NCBI GenBank assembly: GCA_030560485.1
Contig: JAKTTS010000224.1
Location: 1 to 24,073 of the forward strand
Source: Ascoidea tarda (nom. inval.)
Lineage: Eukaryota > Ascomycota > Saccharomycetes > Ascoideales > Ascoideaceae
Reading direction: 5' to 3'
Length of the DNA stretch: 24,073 nucleotides
Under the pieces are notes generated by a model, which did no database searches, was not told where the DNA came from, and saw only the letters and a list, made by a program, of their open reading frames with translations. This document shows positions 7,635 through 17,813 of the stretch, in pieces; position 1 is the first letter of the stretch; the number at the start of each line of letters is the position of its first letter. Made by a program: the position numbers and the translations under genes.

Positions 7635-8558
7635 TTAGTCAAACTCAAAGTAATCCTTCATTAAATTAAACGAGTCACTTGTCTCCCACCTTTCAATTAT
7701 AGTTAACGTACTTTCAATTAGCTCCTTAGGATTCATTTCAATCACATTGAGTTTCAAAACATCTTCTATAACATTTCTTAATCTTATTTTGCCTTTCGTA
7801 TTGCCATTTATATATCTTTCGTTAAATTTCTCCTCTGTTAATCTGCTCAATTTTATTAGCTCTATCACAACTGCATAGTTTGGAAACGTCTTAGGAATTT
7901 GCTCTGTTATCTTTTTGATATCACTATGTTTACTAATTCTTGGGATTGAATAGATATATGTTTGTGGGTTCTTCAAGCACTTGGGCTCGATGTCATTTAT
8001 TTTGATATTAATATCAACTCCTATATCCATTTTTATCTTAATATCACTCATCTCTCTGAGTTTCCTCTTCAACTTTATCATAAACTTTTTATATCCACAA
8101 CTCTCGAGCCATATGTAATCCCCATTCTCCCTTTTAGCGTCATCTCCACTGATTTGTTCTGACTCACCACTTTCCAGTTCTTCCCCATCATTCAAATCTT
8201 TTACACAATTTATTGCCTTCCATAATAGAACCCTTTCAATTAGCTTGGGATGGTACACAATCGTTCTATAGTTTTTGTCAATCACCTCGAGTAGTGCCTC
8301 ATCAAGTTCTTTGGGCCAGCTTATATAGCTCGAGGAACTCCAAAAAAATGTATCAATCTCATCGTCAAACTCACAACACCTATTATTGTTCAAATGCTTG
8401 GTCGTTCTAATATATCCAATCGCTTTTATATAACTTATCAATCTATTGCAAAAGATCTCAGGAAAATTGTTTTTCAATCCAACGGTTTCTTCAAGATGAC
8501 AGGGAATCCTTTGATTCAAGAATAAATCAATTTCTGCAATAAAAATATCTTCTTTCAT
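7635..8558 (-). CDS. Unrecognised protein, paralogue B of a tandem pair
   Basis: A 307-residue protein from ATG 8558 (a TTG eight codons earlier is not used as start). I do not recognise the family. It aligns with the gene at 5332-6564: NRLISYIKAIGYIRTTKHL; EIDTFFW; HPKLIERVLLWKAINCVKDL; YIWLESCGYKKFMIKLKRKL; ITEQIPKTFPNYAVVIELI...LTEEKF; and C-terminal TIIERWETSDSFNLMKDYFE. Identity by eye is about a quarter, so the duplication is old. It lacks the long charged insert of paralogue A and is about 100 residues shorter. It is AT-rich throughout, in contrast to the GC-rich 3' half of paralogue A. No membrane segment or signal peptide is seen. Loss of residues has been confined to linkers while the shared helices are kept, which argues that both copies are functional. 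Confidence 0.78.
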   Translation of the reverse strand: MKEDIFIAEIDLFLNQRIPCHLEETVGLKNNFPEIFCNRLISYIKAIGYIRTTKHLNNNRCCEFDDEIDTFFWSSSSYISWPKELDEALLEVIDKNYRTIVYHPKLIERVLLWKAINCVKDLNDGEELESGESEQISGDDAKRENGDYIWLESCGYKKFMIKLKRKLREMSDIKIKMDIGVDINIKINDIEPKCLKNPQTYIYSIPRISKHSDIKKITEQIPKTFPNYAVVIELIKLSRLTEEKFNERYINGNTKGKIRLRNVIEDVLKLNVIEMNPKELIESTLTIIERWETSDSFNLMKDYFEFD

Positions 8559-8645
8559 TTTTAATTTATTATCAACGTCCAAAAGCTCTTGAAAATCCCT
8601 ATCCTCAAAAAAATCAAAAATTCATTCTAAGCTCATTTCATTTCA

Positions 8646-8653
8646 TTTATATA
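8646..8653 (-). promoter_or_regulatory. TATA box of paralogue B
   Basis: TATATAAA on the minus strand, 88-95 bp before ATG 8558, matching the spacing seen for paralogue A. Confidence 0.55.
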
Positions 8654-9303
8654 CAAAAACTCTTGCTCTGTTGAAGTTTGTATTCACTTTTATAAAATTT
8701 ACATTGTTTGATCTAAAATTCTAATCAAATTAAATGTCACTAGCACTTGCATGTCAAAGTGAGCTGATTTCGACATCCAACCAAACTTTTACCCCTTGAT
8801 GCCTTCAACTTAAATGTAATTATATTCACCTCGAAGTTATTATTTATGTTTGCCCTAACAAAGGAAAGTGCATTTGCCTATTTGTGGGTTTTCCTCTTAC
8901 CTCTCTAGACTTGTAAAACTTATTGCTCCGAATTTCATTCTATTTCTTCAGAATATGAAATTACTTTGAACGTCTTTATTCGTTTAGACAATTCAACCCA
9001 TAAGAACTAAACTATCTAAACTACTTGCAAAAAAAAGACCCAGAAAATTTGCAAAATAAACTAAAAAACTTTGTCTTAAGATGGTGACTTTTGAATTTTC
9101 TTCAGACATCAAACTCCAAAATGCTATCCTGTATCAACTACAGTTTATTTCTATCTAACCTACGCCTTAAAACCTGATAATCCTCAAACCCCATTATCTT
9201 CTAATATTTATCATCTTGATTTGTTCCTGGATTTCGTTCGTTGATAAATATCACTCTATTTTTCATTTTAGCTAGTTCGGCTGTTTTATTGACTTATCAA
9301 AGT
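8654..9303. other. Intergenic region, no gene seen
   Basis: 650 bp of AT-rich sequence between the promoter of paralogue B and the stop codon of the zinc-cluster gene. I find no open frame, tRNA or clear repeat here. Confidence 0.5.
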
Positions 9304-12003
9304 TCACTTCTCAAAATCAGCCAAAAATGAAGGGAATCCAAAAACTGTTTCAAACATGAGCCCCGTAGCCATTTCATCAAAGCAGTTCTCAGAAGTCAAT
9401 GATTCTGAGGGACTACAAGTATTATCCTTATTGCGAAAGCCCAGTTTTCCATGATTAATATTATCTTCATTATAAACTTTGCCAACCTGTATATATTCTT
9501 TATCACTTTCGTAAAGATCAGATTTAGCGGCATTTCCAGTATTATTATGTCGTCGTTGATCAACATTATCGTTTGAAAATTTTTTGTTGGTCGATCCTGC
9601 ATTTGAATATGAATTATTGTTAAAAGCAGATGGAGTAACTGAAATACCCCAAAAGTTCACCCCAAGCTTTTCCTTATTTTTATAGTTGTACACATTGATA
9701 CTGATTTTAACTATATTTCTCAATAAATCATCAAGAACTTTGAATCTTTCATCACAGCATTCGAAATCAAATTTGGAAAAAAACATTTTGTGGTAATTTA
9801 TTAGTATTTGTATATCATTTTTGGCTGTTTCTGACTTAGGCACCGCTAATATTGAGCAAAACAATACCAGAAATGAAATCATTGGATATATTAACATCCA
9901 ATTGGCTGATAACACAAGATTTCGGTCAAATTTCTGAAAAATAATCAAAAGCTTTCTAGCAGCTGTTGAGGTGTTAATATACAAAGAATGACCTGGGTCT
10001 GATTTTGCAAACCCTTTCCCATTATTGGAATTTATTGGCATTTCACTGGCACTTGAATTATTTGTTGAGTATATCACATTTGTTCGATGCCTTATAACAA
10101 TTAAATTGATAGACATGATTAAGAAATAGTATTTTTGATGGGTCATCAAGACATGATAATATAGCTCATAGGATTTAACTTGGTCTCTATCGTTATTTTT
10201 AAACAATGATAACTGAATCTCTTTTCCTGGTTTTATAAGTTCGGGATTGAAGTTCCTCCATTTTTCAAGCTTTTTGATTAAGTCATCCGCAATATTCATC
10301 ACATCTTTTAACGATTTGTTTCCTAATGCTTTAGCTCCTAAAAGATTTTCGTAAGCCAGTGAAGATATTTCATCTAAGGAACTATATAAGAATGAAATTA
10401 CTAATTTTGAAGAGAAATGATCAACCATAAAAAACTTATTCAAGTACTCAGACAAAAGAACTTCTTGACAATTGTTTAAATTGCACTCTAATTTAAATGA
10501 TTCACTGATAATATTCAAGTATTCCTGTTTCGAGCTCATTGTAACATTACTAATATTGATGATGGGTGGTCTACCTGATCTCAAAGAAAATGAGGAGTCT
10601 AAACTTAAACAAAGAAACCAAATAAATTTCTTTTTCAAGGCACTTTTTGCATTAATTCCTTTATAACTCTCTTTTCTATCAAGGCCAATTTGTTGCGCAA
10701 ACCTAACAGCAGTAGATAACAACATATAATTTACTTTCGAAAGAAAAGTATTATCGTTAAAAATGGCTAATAGCAATAATGCTTTTATTGTTTCAATGCC
10801 TTCACAAAAAATGCAAATACAATGAAAGTAATAGATAGAGTTTAAAAAATAGGAATGCTTCATCAATTTCAAGTCCAAAACCTGATATTGATTATTAAAA
10901 AACAGCAAAATTTTCTTTTTTGATTTTGAATTCAACAAAACTGAAATTGCCATTGATAGTACCAAATTCATTAGCAATAACTCAGAGTAATTAAGTTTCT
11001 TTTTAGGTTCATTGGCATAATACAGATGAAACAAAGAAAGCACTTCTTCCTTGTCCACAATATAAAATGGAAATGGAAGATCTTTTAATATTAGCAATAA
11101 AGAAAAAGCAGTAGATTTATTTGGTAATGGTTTTATGGAAGAAGAGCTTATTGGTTCTGACCAATTTTTTGACTGTGAAACAATAATTTTTTGAATGCTT
11201 AAAGACAAATCCTTGAATATCTCTGTAAAATTAACTGTACCTGGAAGTGTCTTTTGAATCCATTTTGACCATCTTGAGTTAAAAATGAAAAATGGGTCAT
11301 CAGAATATAGTGACGAAATATGATAAGGATGTAAAGTTTTGGTTAATTTATTGAGCATCGTAGAAGGATCAGAGATATTTGGCACATGTATTTTTAAAAA
11401 CTTTTCGGTTTGATCCTGATGTTTTGTGGAAAAATCATTAAGAGTTTGACCTCCATCGTTCTGAGGAGGCTCCCATTTATATTTTGAAGTACTTCTAGAT
11501 TTAAATTTCAAAACAAACGGAACAAGTTCCTGGTTCGATAACTCCAGCCCTCTTCCTTGACTATTAGATATATCAGTTGTGTCAACACTATGAGGAGTAC
11601 TATTCAGATTGGTTTGAGTTAGTTTCTGATTTATGTTAATCAATAGGTCTTCAATCGAAGATAATTTTTCATTTAATTGCTTAAGTGTGAGCTTTTTTGG
11701 ATGTCTTTTGGTCTCAAAAGTCGAAGATGTTTTTTTACGAACAACCAGTCTCTTTTTAGGAACATAATCATAAGAGCAACAGCAAATGTAATCAATACAG
11801 TTAGAGCATGGTGATTCCCCATTGCATTTTATCTTTTTCTTTCGACATCCATCACAAGCCTTGCTTGTTCTGGAACGTTTTTGCTTTGGGATTTTATCCA
11901 GATCCTCATCAAGGAACTCAGGCCCTGTCAGATTCAGCCCTCCCAGAGAGTTGCGATACACTATTGGAGTAAAATTTTTAATTTGGAAGACTTTCTCGGA
12001 CAT
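9304..12003 (-). CDS. Zn2Cys6 fungal transcription factor
   Basis: An 899-residue protein from ATG 12003. The zinc cluster is at residues 50-76: C50-x2-C53-x6-C60-x5-C66-x2-C69-x6-C76, with the family signature ACDGCRKKKIKC. The last site is a run of three Cys (74-76), so which one binds zinc is uncertain. A basic linker (PKKRLVVRKK, 82-91) is followed by a leucine-rich stretch at ~104-131, a likely dimerisation coiled coil. The middle homology (fungal_trans) region runs from ~225 to ~560 and includes LHPYHISSLYSDDPFFIF, the ALLLLAIFND helix, RFAQQIGLDRKESY and SLRSGRPP (~473-480). The C-terminal ~100 residues are Asn-rich and end in an acidic/aromatic stretch (FDEMATGLMFETVFGF) that could activate transcription. 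Such proteins bind CGG half-sites as dimers in the nucleus. I cannot assign an orthologue or target pathway. Its own upstream region contains inverted CGG/CCG triplets. Confidence 0.93.
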   Translation of the reverse strand: MSEKVFQIKNFTPIVYRNSLGGLNLTGPEFLDEDLDKIPKQKRSRTSKACDGCRKKKIKCNGESPCSNCIDYICCCSYDYVPKKRLVVRKKTSSTFETKRHPKKLTLKQLNEKLSSIEDLLININQKLTQTNLNSTPHSVDTTDISNSQGRGLELSNQELVPFVLKFKSRSTSKYKWEPPQNDGGQTLNDFSTKHQDQTEKFLKIHVPNISDPSTMLNKLTKTLHPYHISSLYSDDPFFIFNSRWSKWIQKTLPGTVNFTEIFKDLSLSIQKIIVSQSKNWSEPISSSSIKPLPNKSTAFSLLLILKDLPFPFYIVDKEEVLSLFHLYYANEPKKKLNYSELLLMNLVLSMAISVLLNSKSKKKILLFFNNQYQVLDLKLMKHSYFLNSIYYFHCICIFCEGIETIKALLLLAIFNDNTFLSKVNYMLLSTAVRFAQQIGLDRKESYKGINAKSALKKKFIWFLCLSLDSSFSLRSGRPPIINISNVTMSSKQEYLNIISESFKLECNLNNCQEVLLSEYLNKFFMVDHFSSKLVISFLYSSLDEISSLAYENLLGAKALGNKSLKDVMNIADDLIKKLEKWRNFNPELIKPGKEIQLSLFKNNDRDQVKSYELYYHVLMTHQKYYFLIMSINLIVIRHRTNVIYSTNNSSASEMPINSNNGKGFAKSDPGHSLYINTSTAARKLLIIFQKFDRNLVLSANWMLIYPMISFLVLFCSILAVPKSETAKNDIQILINYHKMFFSKFDFECCDERFKVLDDLLRNIVKISINVYNYKNKEKLGVNFWGISVTPSAFNNNSYSNAGSTNKKFSNDNVDQRRHNNTGNAAKSDLYESDKEYIQVGKVYNEDNINHGKLGFRNKDNTCSPSESLTSENCFDEMATGLMFETVFGFPSFLADFEK

Positions 12004-12326
12004 TGTGGTATATTGAAAGTTATTAACCCTGCTAATTCAAAATAAAATTCAGTATTTCTTTGATTAACACTTTCCACCATTGTGAAATTCCAACTTCACC
12101 GAAAGACACATGTTTGGTTGGTAGTGTAGCAATTATTAACCTACCTAATTTTTAACAAACAATAAGAGGGGTGGCGGTGAACCTTTGAGTCGATGACAAC
12201 CAACAGTTTAGTGCCGGTCCCAAAAAGAATTTTCTACTTCCGCCACAGAAATTGCTTACATAAAAGCCGTTAATAAAGCCAAACCAATGCCGTTACAAGT
12301 AAATTTGCAGTTGCAATAAAAATCAT
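12004..12326. promoter_or_regulatory. Upstream region of the zinc-cluster gene with CGG/CCG triplets
   Basis: No gene seen. GTGGCGG at 12171-12177 and CCGCCAC at 12240-12246 are exact inverted repeats 62 bp apart, and a CCGG lies between them near 12214. CGG triplets are the half-sites of Zn2Cys6 factors, so autoregulation is possible; the spacing is wide for a single dimer site. Transposon-derived sequence begins at 12327, so this promoter is cut short or has been extended by LTR sequence. Confidence 0.4.
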
Positions 12327-12415
12327 GTTTAAACGTGACTTATTCACACGCTCAGTGACATTCACGTTACGTGTTGTTGAAGCGTGACATATACACACGC
12401 ACATTAACACGCAGT
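12327..12415 (+). mobile_element. LTR fragment of the same copia family
   Basis: This stretch aligns with the first part of the LTR at 23499-23726. It starts TGTTTAAAC, has a CACACGC...GTGACAT stretch and a near-CACGTG at the expected place. About 19 of the first 26 positions agree by eye. It ends where the LTR of element 1 begins. It is a fossil fragment, either a solo LTR piece or the left end of another element. Confidence 0.55.
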
Positions 12416-12641
12416 TGGTGGAGATTGTTCATAGTGGACACAGTAATTAACAAGTACTATATTGATAGTGGATTATTTGTTATAACGTTGAAGAAAGGGT
12501 AAAGATATAAATTAGAATTTGAAGCCGGAGGCGCTAAATATATACCTCGTGAATTACAAAACAATGTCTGCTCTCAGCACAGAGATTATGCACGTGCAGA
12601 AGTGCGTGCCAAAATGAATGATAATAGTTTACGTTTCAGCT
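12416..12641 (-). repeat. 3' LTR of element 1
   Basis: About 226 bp. Aligns along its length with 21712-21937: both have GGAGATTGTT, GGAGGCGCTAAATATATAC and AGCACAGAG in the same order on the plus strand. The CACGTG at 12591-12596 lies 45 bases from the LTR start, as in two other LTRs. Confidence 0.85.
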
Positions 12642-12710
12642 CCCTCCTGTAATCGTTGTTTGTATGCATCAATCAGAATAATATACCCGAGCAGCTCTTC
12701 AGACGTGAGA

Positions 12711-12934
12711 TGATAAATCGTAAACATTGTCACACATGCTGACATGAACTTCTGCACAAGCCTGAACTTTACGTTGAAAGAATACGTTGGGCTGTAGTCT
12801 ACGACAAATATGTTTAGCTCCTCTAGCTCCAGTTTTCCATCTAATATTTTTATTTTTTTTTCACTGTCTTAACAACATCTGTACACTCGATATATTTTTT
12901 TTAATTACTGTTCACATTTTTGACCATTTTTAGT
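12711..12934 (+). repeat. 5' LTR of element 2
   Basis: Starts TGATAAATC and contains GTAGTCTACGAC and TTTAGCTCCTCTAGCTCC, matching the order in the other LTRs. The right boundary is approximate. No primer-binding site could be recognised after it. Confidence 0.65.
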
Positions 12935-14163
12935 TTGTTAATAGTCAAATTACAAAAGTCAAAATACTTGAATCAAAAAAATTGCACGATTCTGCCAGTT
13001 TTATAAACAAAAATTTGACTTTTATTTTCAAAAAAAATTGGTTTAGTGCTTTATATCAACTATGCACTAAATTCTATGCTGACTTTTGTGACAATAATAA
13101 AACCAAAAGATGGTTTTAATGTGCTAAACTGAGTTTACCATAATCAGATTAAAACAAAGATCAATTTTGATTTATTTCAAAAACATCTTGAATTAAATTG
13201 AAATGCTCGTAAGCAATTTTAAAATTCAAAACCATATGTCACAATATTAGTGGTGCGAAAATTGATTTATTTGAAAACCTTTTGTTTACTGGTCAATTTT
13301 AGACACTAATCAAAGTTAAAAATGATTACAAAAATTTGAGAAGCAAAATTTCAATCATAGTTTTTAAAATTTATTGAAATAATTTGATCAGTGCTACAAT
13401 TTATAGAGCTTGACTAATTAAAACTGATATTAAAAACTAAATAGTAAATCAATTTTTTGATTTCGAAGAAATTACATTAGTTGATGCAAACAGTGTTAAA
13501 CAATTATTTCAGTGAAAAACTTTTGGTTGCAAAAAAAAAATTGATTTTAATTGTTTTCCTTGTTTTTAATGGTATAAATAATGATAATGGCATCATTCAA
13601 ATCAAAAAGCCCCAATTTTTCTCGACACGCTACACATGTCGTGAAAAATAGTTATTTGGCCACTGATTGTATGGCACATAAGCCCGTGAAAAATTGATTA
13701 CTTGATATTTTATTTGATAATGCATGATTAACAATTTTCTTCAATTGAATCATTTTTGGTCCTTTAATTTTCATACTTGTAATTTTTTTTGGGATTTATT
13801 TCACATGTTTCTTTTAGCAAAAACTTTTTTTTTAGCTACAAAACAATTATCTGTCACATCACAATTTTCAATAGTTTTATAATTGATGATAAATTTTACA
13901 GAATCAATTTAATTTTAAAATTTTAAAAAGCTACAATACATGTTATTATACCCTGATGGTCCGAATTCATTTTTTATTTTTGCTGTCACTAATAACGGCG
14001 CGGAAAATATATTTGTTAGCCATATAATATAGCAGTTACGATGTTGTCTTAGTGTATAGTTTATAATCATCTAAATGAATTTTGCTTTTGAACAAAAAAA
14101 AAATCCAACAGCTGCTGTTTTTTTTTATAAAGCATTGGTTTTTGTAATATACCAGTTAAAATC

Positions 14164-14663
14164 ATGATTGAAAAACATAATATTGTGCAAATAGATGGTT
14201 CATCACCCGTCGACTTTTGTGATAGAGCAAAGGCAATAAAAAATATAAATGAAACTAAAACTACGTGTTCGAATTACATACTAATATTGATTTATGTCAA
14301 TGTTGTTGGTCCTTTACCTACGGCTGCTGGTGATGCTAGCGAATATTATTTCACTGTTTTTGATGATTTTTCTCGTTATATTTTTGAGACTCCAGTGGCC
14401 GATTAGTCGTTAAATGTTAACGATTTACATATTAACTGACGTTTTCTTCAAACTGATGGGGTAAAATAATTATGACAGTAAAATTAGATAACGAGGTTCA
14501 ATCTGCAGTTTTTAATGAGCTTTGTGCTTATAATGATATCAAGCATGAATTGTTTGCCCCCAATTATTTTTGTCAAATTTGTGTTGCTGATTGTCATCAA
14601 AAACCCATCGCTTCAAAAGCCAAAATTTTATTGCCTATTGATAATTTTTTTTATTATCAATAG
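14164..14663 (+). pseudogene. Integrase remnant of element 2
   Basis: Contains the copia pre-integrase/integrase signature: QIDGSSPVDFC, then VNVVGPLPTAAGDASEYYF and DDFSRY, and further on a region resembling the DN...F...C...I.HE.F.P stretch of the core. A fossil, broken. Confidence 0.8.
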
Positions 14664-17240
14664 TATAAAATAATAAAATTTGCTTTTGGTTTGTTCAGTT
14701 TAATTTGAAGAAAATAACAAATGTCGGCAAGTACACCATACAATCTTTTGTTGGAAATTCTGTTGGTGTCAAACCTATTAGAGTATTTTCATGTGCTTTT
14801 TATACAATGGCTTTATTTATTTTGACTTTGAAAAAATTACTTTCTAATGCTTGGTTTTTATACTTTCGTTAATTATGATGAACATCGAAAGCCTTTTAGA
14901 GTTTAAAATCGCACCAATGTCACAGTAATTGTCATTTCTAAATATCGTTTTGATATACCAAAATCTCCAATCAAACACACATTGTTTATATCCGCTAGAT
15001 TTAATAGTGTTTTTTCGATTGAAATAATTTTTGGTTCTCACGTGAGTATGGGGGGAAAATCGATTTTGTTCGATACTAAAAAAAAAATTACTCCTATTAA
15101 TGAAATTGATAATACTATCAAAAAATTATTTATTGATTCATTTTTAGACTTCAATGATGAAGATGTCAAAATTGTCAATAAAAATAGTTTTTTGCTCCTA
15201 ATGATACATCCACTTCTTATGAAAATGAAAAATTTGAAAAAGCCATTAAAATAATTAAAGTTCTGAGTCATGTCCAAGACGGGTTTTTTTAAGTCATGAA
15301 ATAAATGATACTGATTTGATAATATCAGAAATAAAATTTAATTAAAAGGTCAACGACGATGATAACGCTTTTAACAGTATTGCCAACTAGTATACTATTG
15401 GGGCACCTGAACAAACAAATTTGAGTCTGTTAGGTTCTGTTTGTTAATTGCGCTTACCGCTACTATTACTGATTGTACAAGTATTGTCCATCTCAATTGA
15501 ACAGCTCTGTGTTTCAAAGAACAAACACTAATTAACGATAGCAAAACTTTTTCTTTAGTAGATTTTTTCCAACGAAAAATAGCTGTTGGTTGTCGGTAAG
15601 CTTTCGCTATGAAAAAATCCTTTATAAATCAAATCAAAAAATATGGATTTGTAGTGCAAAAATATTATTGAATTTACTATATTGTCAATAGAAAACTATT
15701 CGGTCAAATCATTAAATATAAAAATGTGAAAATATATTTTGGTGCTGCTGCTTAGAAATGTGCAATTTTTATCAAACATATTGCAGCATATCATTCTTGC
15801 ATGATTAAATTGACCAGCAGATTTATATTAAACGACCACTACATTTTGCCAATTCTGTTCATCAGTGAAATAATTGAAGGCTGCATAAGTCAATTCTTGC
15901 ATTACAACAGGTTTTGTTTTGCTGTTACTACAAAATATTTAATGCTGTATTTTTGATCTGGTTTAAAAATGCTATATAAAATATGAATTGTTCTTTTCAA
16001 CTCAAAAATTTTCGAATGATTTTTGGGTCTCTAAGTGGATGATTTCCTAATTGCTGGTTTATGTGACAGTACAATGATTATTTCAAGTTGTCTTTGAGCT
16101 TGTAATTTAAGATGAAAAATTTCGAACCAATTCTGGGAAATTTTTTTTGGACTTGACATTGTCTACTTTGACAGTTTAATTGCCGTTAAAATACACAGTT
16201 ATGTTAACAAAATTTTTTTCAATTCCAAAAAATATGAAATTCATTGATTTTTATTTACAGCAGTAATTAAGTTTTGTTCACTCTCGTTTAATGGAAATTC
16301 AAAAAGGATTTGAAGACACATCAATTTTTATTGTTCTATTATAAGTAGAGTTTTGTTCTTTACCAATTGTTTGCGCAACAATATTTCATCTTTTTTTAAT
16401 GGTTTAGTCGTTATATTCAAAAGTCTGCTAAGTTTTATTTAAGCTCTGCCAAAAAAATTTTTTGAATATTTAATAGTTAATAAGATTTCCATTTTTTATC
16501 AGAAAGCTGTTATTGGGTTTTTTTATTGGTTCCTCCACAGTGTTTAGAATGGTAATATTGCCGACAGATAATCGGTTGGTTTTTCATATTTTCTGAAAAT
16601 GAATCTTTTGCTACGTGGGGCTCGGAAAAAAAAATTTGAGTGTCATTGCTGACCTGTGAGGCAAAGTGCATTGCTTTTACTGAACTAACATAAAACCTGA
16701 TTTTTGTTAATTTGGTGCCACATGATAGTTGTTGCTTTAAAGATAACAAATAATTTATTTTGACAACAAATCTGCTCTGAGTTTAACGTCTTATCCTACA
16801 AATCATAGAAATTTTAAGCGCATTACGTTAATGTACCAATTCATTAGAAAGCATGTTACTGATATTTTTGAATTGGGAAGAGTTAATACTTCGGTCAATT
16901 GAGTTGACCTGTTGACAAAATTTTTACTTTTTTTTAGATTTACAAAATTGATGAAATTGTCCCATATGTGAGTAGTACATAAAAATATAATTGTTTCATT
17001 TTTATTCAAATAATACAGTACTTTAATTCAATTTTTGTTTTACACTAATTGTTTTGGTTTTTCTTATTTTGATTTTATTAAAATTTCTTTAATCATTATT
17101 TACCACATAGATTTGCAGCGGATGTGTGGATTTTTTCGTCCAGGCTAAAAATTTACAGTATTATCTGTGATTCGCACACTCGTGAAGACAGCTGTGTATA
17201 TCATGCTGGATGATTTTTACGGTCACCAATTACATGAGAA

Positions 17241-17465
17241 TGATGACAGCTGATATACTATCAGGCACGTTGACACTCACCATTTCACGTGCGTAATTCT
17301 ATGTTGGGTGGACACGCTGGTTTTATACCACGACTAATGAATTTATTTTTTTCCTTTCAAATCATCTCTTTTATATCTTCAATTTTTTTTCAACGTATTT
17401 ACTACAAAGGTGCCATTACTATAACATTTGTTAATTACGGTATCTACTACGAGCAGCCTTCAGCA
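17241..17465 (+). repeat. 3' LTR of element 2
   Basis: 225 bp, TGATGACAG to CTTCAGCA, preceded by a short purine tract (ATGAGAA). CACGTG at 17286-17291 is 45 bases from the start. The last 18 bases align without gaps to the end of the element 1 LTR. Confidence 0.75.
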
Positions 17466-17813
17466 CAAGATTCACAGTTACTGCAGTAATTCGTTTGCCT
17501 GGAAGATGAAAAATTAAATTTTCATCAAGACAATGTGGACAATTATGACTATAAATCAATTAATAAAATGAAAATAGAAAAAATCAAGACAAATTGTAAA
17601 AGACAAAAATTATTTCAAAATACTCTATGACAAAAAAAATGAAGTAGAAATTTTTGCTATATATACTGTTTTATTTTGGTATAACTTGAACAATTTTTTT
17701 GACGTAGAACTAAGAAGAAATGGTTTAACCATGTTAGCAGCATTAAAAGCGGTATTAATTTTTTTCAGTTTTAAAGTATCACTGACATGTTCTCCTATTT
17801 AGTGGTACTGTAT

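Larger units (their letters stand above)
12711..17465 (+). mobile_element. Fossil Ty1/copia LTR retrotransposon, element 2 (nested in element 1)
   Basis: A plus-strand copia element of about 4.75 kb with LTRs at 12711-12934 and 17241-17465, the usual size for the group. Recognisable parts are the pre-integrase/integrase region (14164-14663, with VGPLPTAAGD and DDFSRY), a linker (~14980-15250), reverse transcriptase (~15560-16200, with the VDD motif near 16035) and RNase H (~16300-16990, ending in ELGRVNT). The gag interval 12935-14100 is not recognisable by eye. It lies in the 3' noncoding part of element 1. It is heavily broken, with more than ten breaks likely, and looks very old: the two LTRs agree over only a little more than half of positions by eye. 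Confidence 0.85.
12706..17470. repeat. Decayed 5-bp target duplication around element 2
   Basis: TGAGA (12706-12710) directly precedes the 5' LTR of element 2 and CAAGA (17466-17470) directly follows its 3' LTR. They differ by two transitions. Element 1 sequence resumes at once on both sides: its 3' noncoding part, compared with the same part of element 3, aligns across this gap. Confidence 0.55.

Noticed and set aside
12649-12705. Left extension of the element 2 LTR beyond 12711
   Set aside because: It resembles sequence before the LTR of element 3, but read on the minus strand it aligns better with the 3' noncoding part of element 1.
14844-15277. Minus-strand frames within element 2
   Set aside because: They are opposite the linker between integrase and reverse transcriptase of element 2 and share no features with known proteins.
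16510-16749. 79-codon minus-strand open frame
   Set aside because: It is antisense to the RNase H region of element 2 and has no family resemblance.
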